From contig NC_092797.1 of the NCBI RefSeq assembly GCF_918797505.1, positions 1,488,001-1,552,000 on the forward strand: 64,000 bases of DNA, given 5' to 3'. Each line of letters opens with the position of its first letter. Positions within the stretch are counted from its first letter, which is position 1. Positions 46,679 through 58,320 of this stretch are shown one piece after another. The position numbers were made by a program, and so were the translations under genes. This DNA comes from Bemisia tabaci. Taxonomy: Eukaryota > Arthropoda > Insecta > Hemiptera > Aleyrodidae. The notes under the pieces are model-generated. The model saw only the letters and a program-made list of their open reading frames with translations. It searched no databases and was not told the origin of the DNA.

Positions 46679-46837
46679 GAATAGGATCCCTCTATTTTAC
46701 TTTTGTCTTTTTTGTCTGTATTGTTTTCCGTCAATTTAAATAATCAGCTCGCTAGTGTGAGGCAGATAACGCCACTGAAATTTTACAAAATGGCTCAAGA
46801 ACGAAAATGAAAATAGGAAACAATAGAGAGAACTTAC

Positions 46838-46935
46838 GACTCCAAGATTCGGGACTAATGTTGTAGCCGAGTCTCTCGTCAATGCATTTCAAGAGTAGAC
46901 CGAAGTAGCTGGGGACTAAAATTGCAATGGCAGCG
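46838..46935 (-). CDS. Internal exon 2: transmembrane segment and juxtamembrane region
   Basis: A 98-nt exon bounded by a pyrimidine-rich acceptor (CTCTTCCTCTTAATTGCAG) and a GTAAGT donor. It encodes AAIAILVPSYFGLLLKC followed by IDERLGYNISPESWS. The first 17 residues complete the transmembrane helix begun in the 53.4 kb exon, and the charged residues after it suggest the cytoplasmic side. Entry needs 2 nt from the previous exon and exit leaves 1 nt, matching both neighbours. There are no in-frame stops. It could also be an exon of a multi-pass protein, since only one helix is clearly visible here. Confidence 0.65.
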
Positions 46936-47103
46936 CTGCAATTAAGAGGAAGAGCGTATGGTGAGGACAAACATGAGGAGAATGATTCAAGTAACTTTGA
47001 AAAATACCTGCCGGATTTAATTATAAAAACTGATCATTGTCGACGATGATACCTTGCATTCAAATGCAGGTTCAACGAGTAAAATGATCCACAAGTTTCC
47101 CTT

Positions 47104-47268
47104 CAGTGGCGTGGCGTGAATTGCGATGTATCGATTGTTATGCCATTCAAACCCATGGTAAAGAATCAATTATTAAGGTGTTCGCTGCGAACACCCTGTT
47201 TATCGATCCTTTTCCATAAGTTTAAATGGCATAACAATCGATCTATCGCAAAGCAGGCCACACTACTG
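47104..47268. mobile_element. Family B hAT-type MITE, 165 bp, perfect 8-bp TSD
   Basis: Palindromic element beginning CAGTGGCGTGGCGTGAATTG and ending GGCCACACTACTG. TTTCCCTT occurs directly on both sides (47096-47103 and 47269-47276). Arms hold TTAAGGTGTTCGCTGCGAAC and TTTATCGATCCTTTTCC. This copy fixes the family's class. Confidence 0.9.
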
Positions 47269-47879
47269 TTTCCCTTAGCATTTCATGCAATTCCTGGTGA
47301 ATGCACAAAGCTCTAAAAGGAAACAAGCGGAGGTATTTTACCGGGATTTAATTAAAACATTATGGTGAAAGTGCACCTTCGAAAATTAAGATATATTTTT
47401 AATCTCGTTATTTTACAAATTTTCATAATATTTTTCTTATACTCTCCCCCCTCCCTTCCAACGAGGTCAACTTGCAGTCACTTCCGGATTTCACTCAGCT
47501 ACTATTTTCGACTAATCCCAGCTAAGACAGGAATATTTAGCCAATATTTAAACAATATTGTTTTGGTATTTATGCAAACATTGGGCCAATATTGGTTAAA
47601 TATTGAGCCAATGTTAAAATCGTACACCATCTTTCCTTTTGGCATAAATACTGTGCCAATACTTTGGCTGAGAATACTGTGCCAGTACTTCAAAGGGAAA
47701 GTATTTGGATATCAATATTGAGACAATACTACACCAATATTGAATCAATTTAGGGGTTCGCAGCTAGGGGATGGTGGAAAAGGGTTAATTGTGGAAATAA
47801 TTTTAGAAACCATGAAAAATAAAAATAATGAAACCACTGGGATGTTATTGAATCGATTTTGCAGATTAGAAATTTTTCA

Positions 47880-47951
47880 TCCACCTTGGGGATTGAACCC
47901 GGGACCTACCTAACACTAACCGACGACCCTACCGATTGAGCTTCACCAGAC
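47880..47951 (-). ncRNA. tRNA-like module (SINE head or tRNA pseudogene)
   Basis: On the minus strand there is an A-box-like GCTCAATCGGTAG followed by a B-box GGGTTCAATCC about 35 nt later, with the spacing of a tRNA gene. The T arm is imperfect (CCGGG against CCCAA) and no clean acceptor stem pairs, so it is unlikely to be a working tRNA. It probably drove Pol III transcription of a SINE now trapped in the 1.95-kb element. Confidence 0.55.
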
Positions 47952-47999
47952 GATGAATTTTGGTGACTTAAAACCGGTATTTAACGTCGAGTTGGACGG

Positions 48000-48510
48000 G
48001 CAACTAGGATATTTTCCATCTGCCTGGATTTGTCCGTGTATTTATTTTACTTTTTACCTTACAATATTTTTTAAATTTATTTTATCGTTTTACTTTGTTT
48101 TATTTCCTTGCTGACTCTATTTTTTTCTTCACTCTATTTTTTTTTTTTTTTTCAAGCACTTCATTTTTTTTCTTTAATTATTTACTTCTTATTCCTTTAC
48201 TTTGTTTTGTTTTACTGTAATTTATTTTAATACTTCATCATAATTTTTTTGACTTCAGTTAATTCTTTAAATTCATTCTATTCTTTAACCTCATTTAGTT
48301 TTTTCCCTTATACTTTATTTTTTTCTTCATCTCAGTTTTTTTACTTCATCTCCTTGCTCCCTCTAATGTTTTACTTCAGTTTAGTCTTTGACTTCATTTT
48401 ATCATTAATTTGATTTACTTCATTTTATTTCTCTTCTTTTGTCTCTGTTATTCTATTATTTCCACCATTCTATTATTTTATTTATTTTTTTCTCTTTAAA
48501 TTTTTCATCG
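48000..48510. repeat. Low-complexity TTTTACTTCAT-like block
   Basis: Degenerate repeats of TTATTTTACTTCA-type words, nearly free of G. It is inside the 1.95-kb element. No gene is visible. Confidence 0.7.
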
Positions 48511-49690
48511 ACATTCTGAGATGCATTTTGCATTTGATTGCAGTTTGATGTCTTCCTCATAAAGACTATGCAGGTGCGATTGCCATAATCTCACAGCTGC
48601 ACAGCTACTAAGTGCAAGTTCTACAGGAGACCAATAAGCACACGAGATCAAGAATTTCTTCTTCAGTTGAATTTAAATGTTTCATTTGAAATTTGAAAAA
48701 TAAAAAATAAACAACCAGATGTGAATGAATGATAACATTCTCATTCAATGATAATATTCACAACAGTACATGAACTACAAACGAAACAAAAAAAGAAATA
48801 AACTGAGATCACGCGCAAATACATTGAAAATGACCTCAAGGAGGTGGAAATTCAACAATTTCTTGGGAGGCAAAAAAATATATATTATATTATATTATAT
48901 TAAATTTGACAACAACTGCAATAACCTTTATGAATAATAAGGTTGAAAATAATGGATAATTGTTCAGAAAGAACACATTTGAGCTACGTCTTAAATCTAA
49001 GCCTTATTATGTTTAATACTTTTCGTTATGGGCAGGCATTTAGTATGATGACTTATACCGATTAGGATATCGAAAATATTTTAAAAATATTTTGAATAGC
49101 AGTATTATTGTTTAAAATATTTTCAAAATATTTTGAAAATACTTACCAATGCATTACTGTCTTTTAAAATGTTTTTAAAATATATAATAAATATTTTGAA
49201 TATAAATATTATATGTACTGATATTTTAAAAATACTCTCACGATATAAATTTTTACAGTATTGAAATACAAATATTTTGAAAATATTTTTATGATGTTTT
49301 GGGTAAACATATTATTTTTAAAAATACTAAATGATGATTCTTTAAATATTTTCTAAAAAAATAATTTTGATTATAATATGATCAAAATATTGTCAGTATT
49401 GTGTAAATATTGCGACAGTACTGACAATATTTGCCCAATATTGTAAAAATATTATGTCTTATCTGGGATCTCGGCTGATTCCCGCGGATGGCGTCATTGA
49501 GTTACAATTCGTTGAACTCATCACATTACTTTATCTTAAATGTCATGCATGTAATAATCTTCATTTTAACTACATTTTTCTTTAAATATAAAAATATCTC
49601 GGTAGGTATGGGGTCAACTTTATTTCATTATTTGTGTGTGTGTGAGGGTGTGTATAACCGTGGGGGTGAACGAGTGTGTGTATGCGCCAG

Positions 49691-52600
49691 GAGCCGCGGG
49701 TTGCCGCATCTGATCAATGAGTGGGAGAGAGATAGACGATAATCGGGGCGGCGTTTCAAAGCCGAGTGTGCTCCTTTGACGTGCCGCATCTGAGCAATGA
49801 GTGCGAGAGAGAGAAAGGACAAAACAGCGTATGGACCAATCCAAGTTGAGCCTTAGTCCCCGTTTACGGCCGTTCTTTCCAGGGCTCATGGTCGGAAAGC
49901 ACTCCGGTGCTTTTTCGGGGCAACCGGATTCGGGATCGCCACTACCACCGCGGACCAAATTACGAGGCCCAGCCTGTATTTTTGCGAGTGTGTGTGTGTC
50001 CCTTTGACGAGCCGCGGGTTGCCGCATCTGATCAATGAGTGGGAGAGAGATAGACGATAATCGGGGCGGCGTTTCAAAGCCGAGTGTGCTCCTTTGACGT
50101 GCCGCATCTGAGCAATGAGTGCGAGAGAGAGAAAGGACAAAACAGCGTATGGACCAATCCAAGTTGAGCCTTAGTCCCCGTTTACGGCCGTTCTTTCCAG
50201 GGCTCATGGTCGGAAAGCACTCCGGTGCTTTTTCGGGGCAACCGGATTCGGGATCGCCACTACCACCGCGGACCAAATTACGAGGCCCAGCCTGTATTTT
50301 TGCGAGTGTGTGTGTGTCCCTTTGACGAGCCGCGGGTTGCCGCATCTGATCAATGAGTGGGAGAGAGATAGACGATAATCGGGGCGGCGTTTCAAAGCCG
50401 AGTGTGCTCCTTTGACGTGCCGCATCTGAGCAATGAGTGCGAGAGAGAGAAAGGACAAAACAGCGTATGGACCAATCCAAGTTGAGCCTTAGTCCCCGTT
50501 TACGGCCGTTCTTTCCAGGGCTCATGGTCGGAAAGCACTCCGGTGCTTTTTCGGGGCAACCGGATTCGGGATCGCCACTACCACCGCGGACCAAATTACG
50601 AGGCCCAGCCTGTATTTTTGCGAGTGTGTGTGTGTCCCTTTGACGAGCCGCGGGTTGCCGCATCTGATCAATGAGTGGGAGAGAGATAGACGATAATCGG
50701 GGCGGCGTTTCAAAGCCGAGTGTGCTCCTTTGACGTGCCGCATCTGAGCAATGAGTGCGAGAGAGAGAAAGGACAAAACAGCGTATGGACCAATCCAAGT
50801 TGAGCCTTAGTCCCCGTTTACGGCCGTTCTTTCCAGGGCTCATGGTCGGAAAGCACTCCGGTGCTTTTTCGGGGCAACCGGATTCGGGATCGCCACTACC
50901 ACCGCGGACCAAATTACGAGGCCCAGCCTGTATTTTTGCGAGTGTGTGTGTGTCCCTTTGACGAGCCGCGGGTTGCCGCATCTGATCAATGAGTGGGAGA
51001 GAGATAGACGATAATCGGGGCGGCGTTTCAAAGCCGAGTGTGCTCCTTTGACGTGCCGCATCTGAGCAATGAGTGCGAGAGAGAGAAAGGACAAAACAGC
51101 GTATGGACCAATCCAAGTTGAGCCTTAGTCCCCGTTTACGGCCGTTCTTTCCAGGGCTCATGGTCGGAAAGCACTCCGGTGCTTTTTCGGGGCAACCGGA
51201 TTCGGGATCGCCACTACCACCGCGGACCAAATTACGAGGCCCAGCCTGTATTTTGCGAGTGTGTGTGTGTCCCTTTGACGAGCCGCGGGTTGCCGCATCT
51301 GATCAATGAGTGGGAGAGAGATAGACGATAATCGGGGCGGCGTTTCAAAGCCGAGTGTGCTCCTTTGACGTGCCGCATCTGAGCAATGAGTGCGAGAGAG
51401 AGAAAGGACAAAACAGCGTATGGACCAATCCAAGTTGAGCCTTAGTCCCCGTTTACGGCCGTTCTTTCCAGGGCTCATGGTCGGAAAGCACTCCGGTGCT
51501 TTTTCGGGGCAACCGGATTCGGGATCGCCACTACCACCGCGGACCAAATTACGAGGCCCAGCCTGTATTTTTGCGAGTGTGTGTGTGTCCCTTTGACGAG
51601 CCGCGGGTTGCCGCATCTGATCAATGAGTGGGAGAGAGATAGACGATAATCGGGGCGGCGTTTCAAAGCCGAGTGTGCTCCTTTGACGTGCCGCATCTGA
51701 GCAATGAGTGCGAGAGAGAGAAAGGACAAAACAGCGTATGGACCAATCCAAGTTGAGCCTTATCCCCGTTTACGGCCGTTCTTTCCAGGGCTCATGGTCG
51801 GAAAGCACTCCGGTGCTTTTTCGGGGCAACCGGATTCGGGATCGCCACTACCACCGCGGACCAAATTACGAGGCCCAGCCTGTATTTTTGCGAGTGTGTG
51901 TGTGTCCCTTTGACGAGCCGCGGGTTGCCGCATCTGATCAATGAGTGGGAGAGAGATAGACGATAATCGGGGCGGCGTTTCAAAGCCGAGTGTGCTCCTT
52001 TGACGTGCCGCATCTGAGCAATGAGTGCGAGAGAGAGAAAGGACAAAACAGCGTATGGACCAATCCAAGTTGAGCCTTAGTCCCCGTTTACGGCCGTTCT
52101 TTCCAGGGCTCATGGTCGGAAAGCACTCCGGTGCTTTTTCGGGGCAACCGGATTCGGGATCGCCACTACCACCGCGGACCAAATTACGAGGCCCAGCCTG
52201 TATTTTGCGAGTGTGTGTGTGTCCCTTTGACGAGCCGCGGGTTGCCGCATCTGATCAATGAGTGGGAGAGAGATAGACGATAATCGGGGCGGCGTTTCAA
52301 AGCCGAGTGTGCTCCTTTGACGTGCCGCATCTGAGCAATGAGTGCGAGAGAGAGAAAGGACAAAACAGCGTATGGACCAATCCAAGTTGAGCCTTAGTCC
52401 CCGTTTACGGCCGTTCTTTCCAGGGCTCATGGTCGGAAAGCACTCCGGTGCTTTTTCGGGGCAACCGGACTCGGGATCGCCACTACCACCGCGGACCAAA
52501 TTACGAGGCCCAGCCTGTATTTTGGCGAGTGTGTGTGTGTCCCTTTGACGAGCCGCGGGTTGCCGCATCTGATCAATGAGTGGGAGAGAGATAGACGATA

Positions 52601-53165
52601 CTCGGGGCGGCGTTTCAAAGCCGAGTGTGCTCCTTTGACGTGCCGCATCTGAGCAATGAGTGCGAGAGAGAGAAAGGACAAAACAGCGTATGGACCAATC
52701 CAAGTTGAGCCTTAGTCCCCGTTTACGGCCGTTCTTTCCAGGGCTCATGGTCGGAAAGCACTCCGGTGCTTTTTCGGGGCAACCGGATTCGGGATCGCCA
52801 CTACCACCGCGGACCAAATTACGAGGCCCAGCCTGTATTTTTGCGAGTGTGTGTGTGTCCCTTTGACGAGCCGCGGGTTGCCGCATCTGATCAATGAGTG
52901 GGAGAGAGATAGACGATAATCGGGGCGGCGTTTCAAAGCCGAGTGTGCTCCTTTGACGTGCCGCATCTGAGCAATGAGTGCGAGAGAGAGAAAGGACAAA
53001 ACAGCGTATGGACCAATCCAAGTTGAGCCTTAGTCCCCGTTTAAGGCCGTTATTTCCAGGGCTCATGGTCGGAAAGCACTCCGGTGCTTTTTCGGGGCAA
53101 CCGGACTCGGGATCGCCACTACCACCGCGGACCAAATTACGAGGCCCAGCCTGCATTTTTGTGTG
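49691..53165. repeat. 318-bp tandem (satellite-like) array, about 11 copies
   Basis: Eleven head-to-tail units, nearly identical, with period 318 bp (three units are 317 bp through loss of one T near TATTTTTGCGAG or one G near CTTAGTCCCC). Each unit holds two related subrepeats, GCCGCATCTGATCAATGAG and GCCGCATCTGAGCAATGAG, about 82 bp apart, and a GTGTGTGTGTG run. The GC content is high for this window. Because 318 is divisible by 3, several frames stay open for hundreds of codons, including 536 codons on the minus strand. The 317-bp units break those frames. Both edges fall in GT-rich sequence. The outermost right unit carries the most changes, as expected for array edges. Confidence 0.95.
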
Positions 53166-53421
53166 TTAGGATGTTTGTGCGTGAGTAAGGGTGTGAGGAA
53201 GTATACGGGGGAGGGGGGGCGATTCCCACCAAGCCTTGTGATATTACACTATTAGAGTGACGTCAGTCCGATATAAGATTGATGTTAGCCTGATATCATA
53301 CTGATTCGTTCCTTAAGGTAGTGCGTAATGACAAACTGAGTAGGTCGTTACGATCCACTCTCGCCGATATGGTAGTGGGAGGGGGGGGGGGGACAAAAAG
53401 TTCTTATTCTGTATTACTTAC

Positions 53422-53467
53422 ACGCACAATCCGAAGATGACTCCTTCAAAAAAGCCACTGTCCATCC
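53422..53467 (-). CDS. Internal exon 1 seen of a membrane protein gene (start of TM segment)
   Basis: This 46-nt segment is preceded on the minus strand by a long T-rich tract ending in CAG and followed by a GTAAGT donor. It starts with 2 nt of a split codon, encodes MDSGFFEGVIFGLC, and leaves 2 nt. Joined to the next exon at 46.9 kb, which supplies 1 nt, it gives Val and forms a continuous hydrophobic stretch of about 25 residues. Acceptor and donor both match consensus well. The exon is tiny, so the call rests on its splice sites, its phase and its fusion to the next exon. The extracellular part of the protein should lie at higher coordinates or outside the window. The family is not recognised. 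Confidence 0.55.
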
Positions 53468-53597
53468 CTGGAAAAAAAAATAAAAGACAACAGAGATGGT
53501 ATACATTCTGAGATGGTATACAACCACACAGTTACGAAAACGTATTCTCTTAACTCATAGGCTTTTTTATATAGACCTTTTACCCCAAAATGCAAAT

Positions 53598-54292
53598 ACC
53601 GTAAAAGCTCGTTAAGACGAAATACGGTTAAGCTGAAAATCCTCTTAAGACGAAATTTTTTTCGGTCCCTCGACACTTCCATAAGAGTCAATGTAAAAAA
53701 AATACGGATAAGGCGAAATTTCGAAATTTTGACCCGTAACCAAAGCCGGTTAAGACGAAGAAAAATGTCCGATTTTTTCCCCTGAAATTTGGTAGAAGCG
53801 ACAAAAAAGAGCCAATTCTTAGGGAAAGTAGACTTAGTTTTACGTACCTTGACATAAAAATAGTAGGTTGAGAGTCGATCGGGGTATCCTCTGTTTTGCA
53901 GGATTACTGAGATGCAATCGTCAGTTGACGATAAACCAATTTGCGTATTTTAAAAGAATTCAAAATTTCGATTTCGTATTGCATAAAATTTAAAAATTTA
54001 AAACAGATAGATAATAATCTTTCAAAAAGTCATTCACTTAATATAATCTTTAATTTTAGTTTGTGTGGATATTGAAAGCTGTCCGGATATTGAAAGCTGT
54101 CCGGATATTGAAAGCTGTCCGAATATTAAAACTGCTTTCAAACGGAGGCTGAATGTCCTAAGTTTGTTGCGCAGTTGCTGCTTATGCCGAAAAACTTCGC
54201 CTTAAGCGGAGAACGGTTAAGACGAAAAGCCGCTTATGACGAAATTATTTTCGGTCCCTTCATTTTTCGTCTTAACGAGCTTTTACTGTAGC
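53598..54292. mobile_element. pogo-like TIR element F2
   Basis: CCGTAAAAGCTCGTTAAGAC to CTTAACGAGCTTTTACTG between TA dinucleotides. It carries a short triplicated GAAAGCTGTCCGGATATT (about 54070-54125) absent from F1. Starts 130 bp upstream of the 53.4 kb exon. Confidence 0.85.
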
Positions 54293-54590
54293 TTGCTTTG
54301 TAAATGATTCATGAATTCAGGGAGTATAAGCGTTTCAAATATAAGCCACCTCATCCTTCTGTACCTAAATAAAGGGCCGTCCCCCAAAAAAAGATGGGTA
54401 AATTATTTCATCAGTTAAGGCTGGATGGCCTCTAGGGAAGCATTCTCTATAGGAGGACCTCCCCCGGAAAATTGTTTAAAAAGGGTAACTTTAAACCACA
54501 ATTTTCATACTATCTGAGAAGAAAAAAATAATCACTTTCTTTACGATCTTGCTGTTGAAAGTTATGATTTTAATTGTTATTTTTCCCCAA

Positions 54591-54860
54591 TGGAGAATTT
54601 GCAGGTGGCTAAAACTTGATGAATTTCGTGCTTAAGTGGAAACTACTGAAAGAACAGAACACGAGGATACCCTTGGTTCATGGATTGAACAATTACTCAG
54701 GTAGATATGACAAAATGATCTAATCTGCTAAAATACATGTGTTTAAATGGGAAGTGCCGCCAGGTGACGTCATTAGGCGCGCGGTGCATTTCCTCCTGCA
54801 GAATCAGCTCTTTAGGAACTTTCAGATGAAGCAATAAAACATTTGCGTGCAAATTCTCCA
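54591..54860 (+). mobile_element. Family P MITE, copy 3
   Basis: TGGAGAATTTGCAGGTGGC to GCGTGCAAATTCTCCA, with the AAGTGCCGCCAGGTGACGTC core. Confidence 0.8.
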
Positions 54861-55683
54861 TTTAGTCGCAACAATTGGAGATGGTCTTGGAATGCATAAA
54901 AGGAGAAACAGCAAAATATACACTCTTTTTGAAAACATGAAAATAAAGAAGTCATTAAATGGCTAATCAAAACGAATAGGGGCAGAAGAGGTTTTTTTTT
55001 CTTAAAAAATGAAACAATCTTTTTTTTTTAGAAAAAGAACAATTTTAAAAATTAATTCGCGGCGCCCCCTTGGGCTCGGTATCCCAGACAACCGTCAGCG
55101 TTTAGTTTACGGAGGAAAATGCTAAATGACGTAACGAGAAAGAAAAATGGGATATGTGGTCCATTTGACAGCAGAATTGACGGATCCCTCCAGCCATCCC
55201 TTTCCGTCCGCCATAAAAGCGTATATTTGATTTCACATGAGCCCTGTTGTTCATAAAACTGCATGCTTTCCAGGGCTCGCGTGAAAATAGAGAAACGTCC
55301 TAACGTCAGAGGAGCGACGTCTTGGCCGCATCGCGTCGCGTTTCAAGTTGAGTCGGTTCCGCGTCATGACGTGTGAAAACACCTCGGTCAACGAGTGTCA
55401 ACTCCCTTTTATCTCCCTAGACGTCCAAGCCCTTTGTTATTTCTTCTCACACCTCTCTATGTACTTAAAGAGTCTCTGTACCAACGTTAGTTTCCTCTCC
55501 GATTTCTTCTTCGAATGTCCCGTAGCCCTTCTTCAGACTACTGACGTCATGGTATTCCTGACTTTAAGAGAACTTAAGTACCACCGTTTCATAGATTTGT
55601 ATTGGCAAATTGTCGATAATTTTGGGTCTTTGTCCCTGTCACAATTGTTATTTCCACGCCAAGTTTTACTCGTTGAATGAGAG

Positions 55684-56000
55684 CATAGAGTACATAGAGT
55701 CGTAAGGTAAGTGGGTGAGCTGGCGCCACTTGTAAGCATTTTCCAGGTCCCGAATTCCGAGACTCCTGTGTGACGCCGGGTCACTTTTTCGATACATAAT
55801 CGATTGTTTGCGATACACGGATACCCGGCCATCTGATGTAAACAAAGAAGATAGGAATCACCACGTATTCCATACCGCCATTTTGGATCGAACATGTATC
55901 GAAAAAGTGACCCGAACTCGGCGCACACCGGGCTCGGAACTCGTCGAGCAGAACATGGCGCCAGCTCTCCCATTTACATTACGACTCTATGTACTCTATG
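55684..56000. repeat. 317-bp palindromic MITE
   Basis: CATAGAGTACATAGAGTCGT pairs with ACGACTCTATGTACTCTATG; inner GGTCACTTTTTCGATACAT / ATGTATCGAAAAAGTGACC. Confidence 0.85.
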
Positions 56001-56990
56001 AATGAGAGACACAGTTGCACAATTTCAGCACCCTTTTGATAGATGTTATCCTTCTGATTGAAGTAAAATTTAATCTAGGGACCAGTATGGCAAGTTGATG
56101 ATGAATGTTTTCCAGGTTCACGGAATATTTGAAAAATCAAATCTTTTTTTCTGCCTCTCATTGGTAACAGTGACAGGTGCAAAGATCAGAACGAAAAACA
56201 TTGCGTCTAAGACGTGAGTGCGGCGTTTTCAAGATTTGAAACCAACAGCCTTAAAGGGTGCGAAAGGAATGAGGGCATTGTACCGTCAAATCAGTCAGTC
56301 ATTCGATTGGTCAGTTAGTCTATCAGACAATGGGCCAGTCGGTCAGTGGGTCAATCGAGCTCTCCAATATGTTTATGTACTCTCGTCATTAAATTGTCAC
56401 AATGGAAACCGGGAATACCAGGGAAATGCGGTATTTTCCTGGATGTCAGTCGGTCAGTAGATCAACCCAAATGGGTCAACCTGAAATGGCCAACCTTTAC
56501 CTTCATAATACTCTAAATTTGCCTGCTTTAAATTTCAGATCACCGAAATCTCTCAAAGTTCCTTCATTTTGTCGGGTATGTAATCCCATCATCTAGGAGT
56601 TACAATAGTTTGTCGAGATTGTAGCGTAGCCTACTTCCGACAGAGAGCCAAGCCACGAAGCGCCCTCACTTTAACTACTTGGTTACCCATCACCACAATC
56701 ATTTCAAGCTCCTTCATCTCAGCGGGTATGCAATTTGATCTCCGGGGAGTTAAAATAGTTGCTCTGAGTCCAAGTGAACATCCACGGCCATAGACCATTT
56801 CGGGTAGGGAGGAGCACTTATCCGGCTGAAAAGTGATTTTTAACTCTTAGGTTCTTGTCACACGATTAAAACGGGGACAAACTCAGATTTCATCCATGAC
56901 ACTTCACTTAAACCCTTTAATTGACCAATGATGTGAGTTCGAGTCATCGGTGACCCCTCAGTTTGTTTGTAATTTGACCGTATGACGACA

Positions 56991-57119
56991 ACTGGACGTA
57001 TTTCTGCCAAACGGAACTATGTGCATTATGACGTGAGCCCTTTATGAATATATTCTTATGGGCTTCAGGGCTCATGTCTTAATGTACATAGTTCTGTTTG
57101 GCAGAAATGCGTCCAACTA
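56991..57119. repeat. Family G hairpin, 129 bp
   Basis: TGGACGTATTTCTGCCAAAC pairs with GTTTGGCAGAAATGCGTCCA. Confidence 0.8.
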
Positions 57120-57780
57120 TTCCCACATGAATGCACTATACTGCTGCAGAAGAGTTGGTCCAATCCCTTATTCCTTCGACATTGTTGACCAAAAAAAGTC
57201 GTGTTCACATCAAGATTTTGGACAATATCTCAAGGCCACCCAGTTTATGAAAACAGAAAATGACGTCAAATTACAACATTTTCGTCAATATTTAGTAGCC
57301 CGCTATATATTTTGTAAATTGACTGCGACCTTCACATAATGACCAAAATATTGATGGTGTGACCACGGCTACGGGACATTAGAGTGACGTCACCTCATGT
57401 ACAAGTCATTGGTAAATTTAGATAACAAGCGCCTGATTGGTCGATTCTGATCCCGTGCAAGCGTTTGATTGGTTGATTCTGATGGAAAAGCGTAAGATTG
57501 TCCAATTTAGGTAGCAAGGTAATTATTCAATTCACTTTGCAAGCTTTTGATTGGTTCTATGAGAATTATTACGTCATAGTTCACCCCCGTGCTTTTTACA
57601 CTAGTGTGGTAACACTGGATACGAGGTGATATATACGCGAGCTCTAGCCGGAAAAACGGGTACTTTCGACTTGGTTCTCGCGCGCGTCACATGCAGGTGT
57701 TGGGTATGTAATCATTTCTGTGTTCTGTTTTATAAATCTTTCTGTATTTCTTTATTGCATATTGTTACATGTGTTGCGTG

Positions 57781-57787
57781 TTGTGCG

Positions 57788-57838
<51 letters not shown>

Positions 57839-58320
57839 ATATGTTATGTTGTGTATGTATGTATAAGGTGTGTATGTGTATGTACCATTGTGTATGTTTT
57901 GCATGTTGTATGTGTTGGCGCTGCGGGTATATTTTCTCCTTCTGTTTCATTTTTTATAATTTTCTTCATCTTAATTCTCATTTTTTAGCGTGTTGCATGC
58001 AGCTTCTTAATGTTACTTCTGATTTTTTTGTGTTGTTTTTTCCTTTAGGTGACGAATGCAATTAATTTTTTTTTCTTTCCGCAGGTTCTTGGTTCTTATT
58101 TTTTAGTGTGTTGCATGCAACTTTGAGTATTACTTCTCATGTTGTTTTTTTCCTTTAGGTGAAGCGTGCAATTAATTTTTTTTCTTTCCGTAGGTCCTTG
58201 CTTCTCATTTTTTTTGCGTGTTGCATGCAGCTTTGAATATTAATTTGATTTTCTTGCATTGTTTTTTCCTTTAGGTGAAGTGTGCAATTGATGTTTTTTC
58301 TTTTCGCAGGTTCTCTTTTA
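57781..58320 (+). repeat. Poly-T tract then about 2.8 tandem units of 110-118 bp
   Basis: TGTTGCATGC recurs at 57991, 58109 and 58219. Each unit has TTTTTTCCTTTAGGTGA and TTTTCTTTCCGCAGGTT (or close variants), both resembling splice acceptors. No ORF beyond poly-Phe shadows. Confidence 0.75.

Larger units (their letters stand above)
47516..49468. mobile_element. About 1.95-kb TIR-like element with AATATTG-rich ends
   Basis: The outer 14 bp, TCCCAGCTAAGACA, match the reverse complement of the right end with one mismatch. Both subterminal zones (47530-47750 and 48940-49450) are full of degenerate CAATATTG / AAATATTTT words, a pattern of subterminal transposase-binding repeats. The interior has a T-rich pseudo-repetitive block (48.0-48.5 kb) and a tRNA-like module. 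No coding capacity. No clear target duplication. Confidence 0.5.
54870..57620. other. Mostly unassigned intergenic-like DNA
   Basis: Contains the 55.7 kb palindrome and the 57.0 kb G hairpin. Between 57420 and 57555 there are several copies of GATTGGTTGATTCTGAT-like CCAAT-inverse words. No convincing exon. Confidence 0.4.

Noticed and set aside
47880..47951. Functional tRNA gene
   Set aside because: A and B boxes present but no clean acceptor stem or T stem; treated as tRNA-derived.
49620..51230. 536-codon minus-strand ORF made of 106-residue repeats, and companion ORFs in other frames
   Set aside because: Explained by the 318-bp period being divisible by 3 with no stop in the unit. Several frames are open at once and 317-bp units break them.
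55348..55680. 110-codon ORF before the 55.7 kb palindrome
   Set aside because: No clear splice sites or domain, and it ends at the edge of a MITE. Chance origin not excluded.
57626..58065. ORFs with long Phe or Lys runs
   Set aside because: Translations of a poly-T tract.
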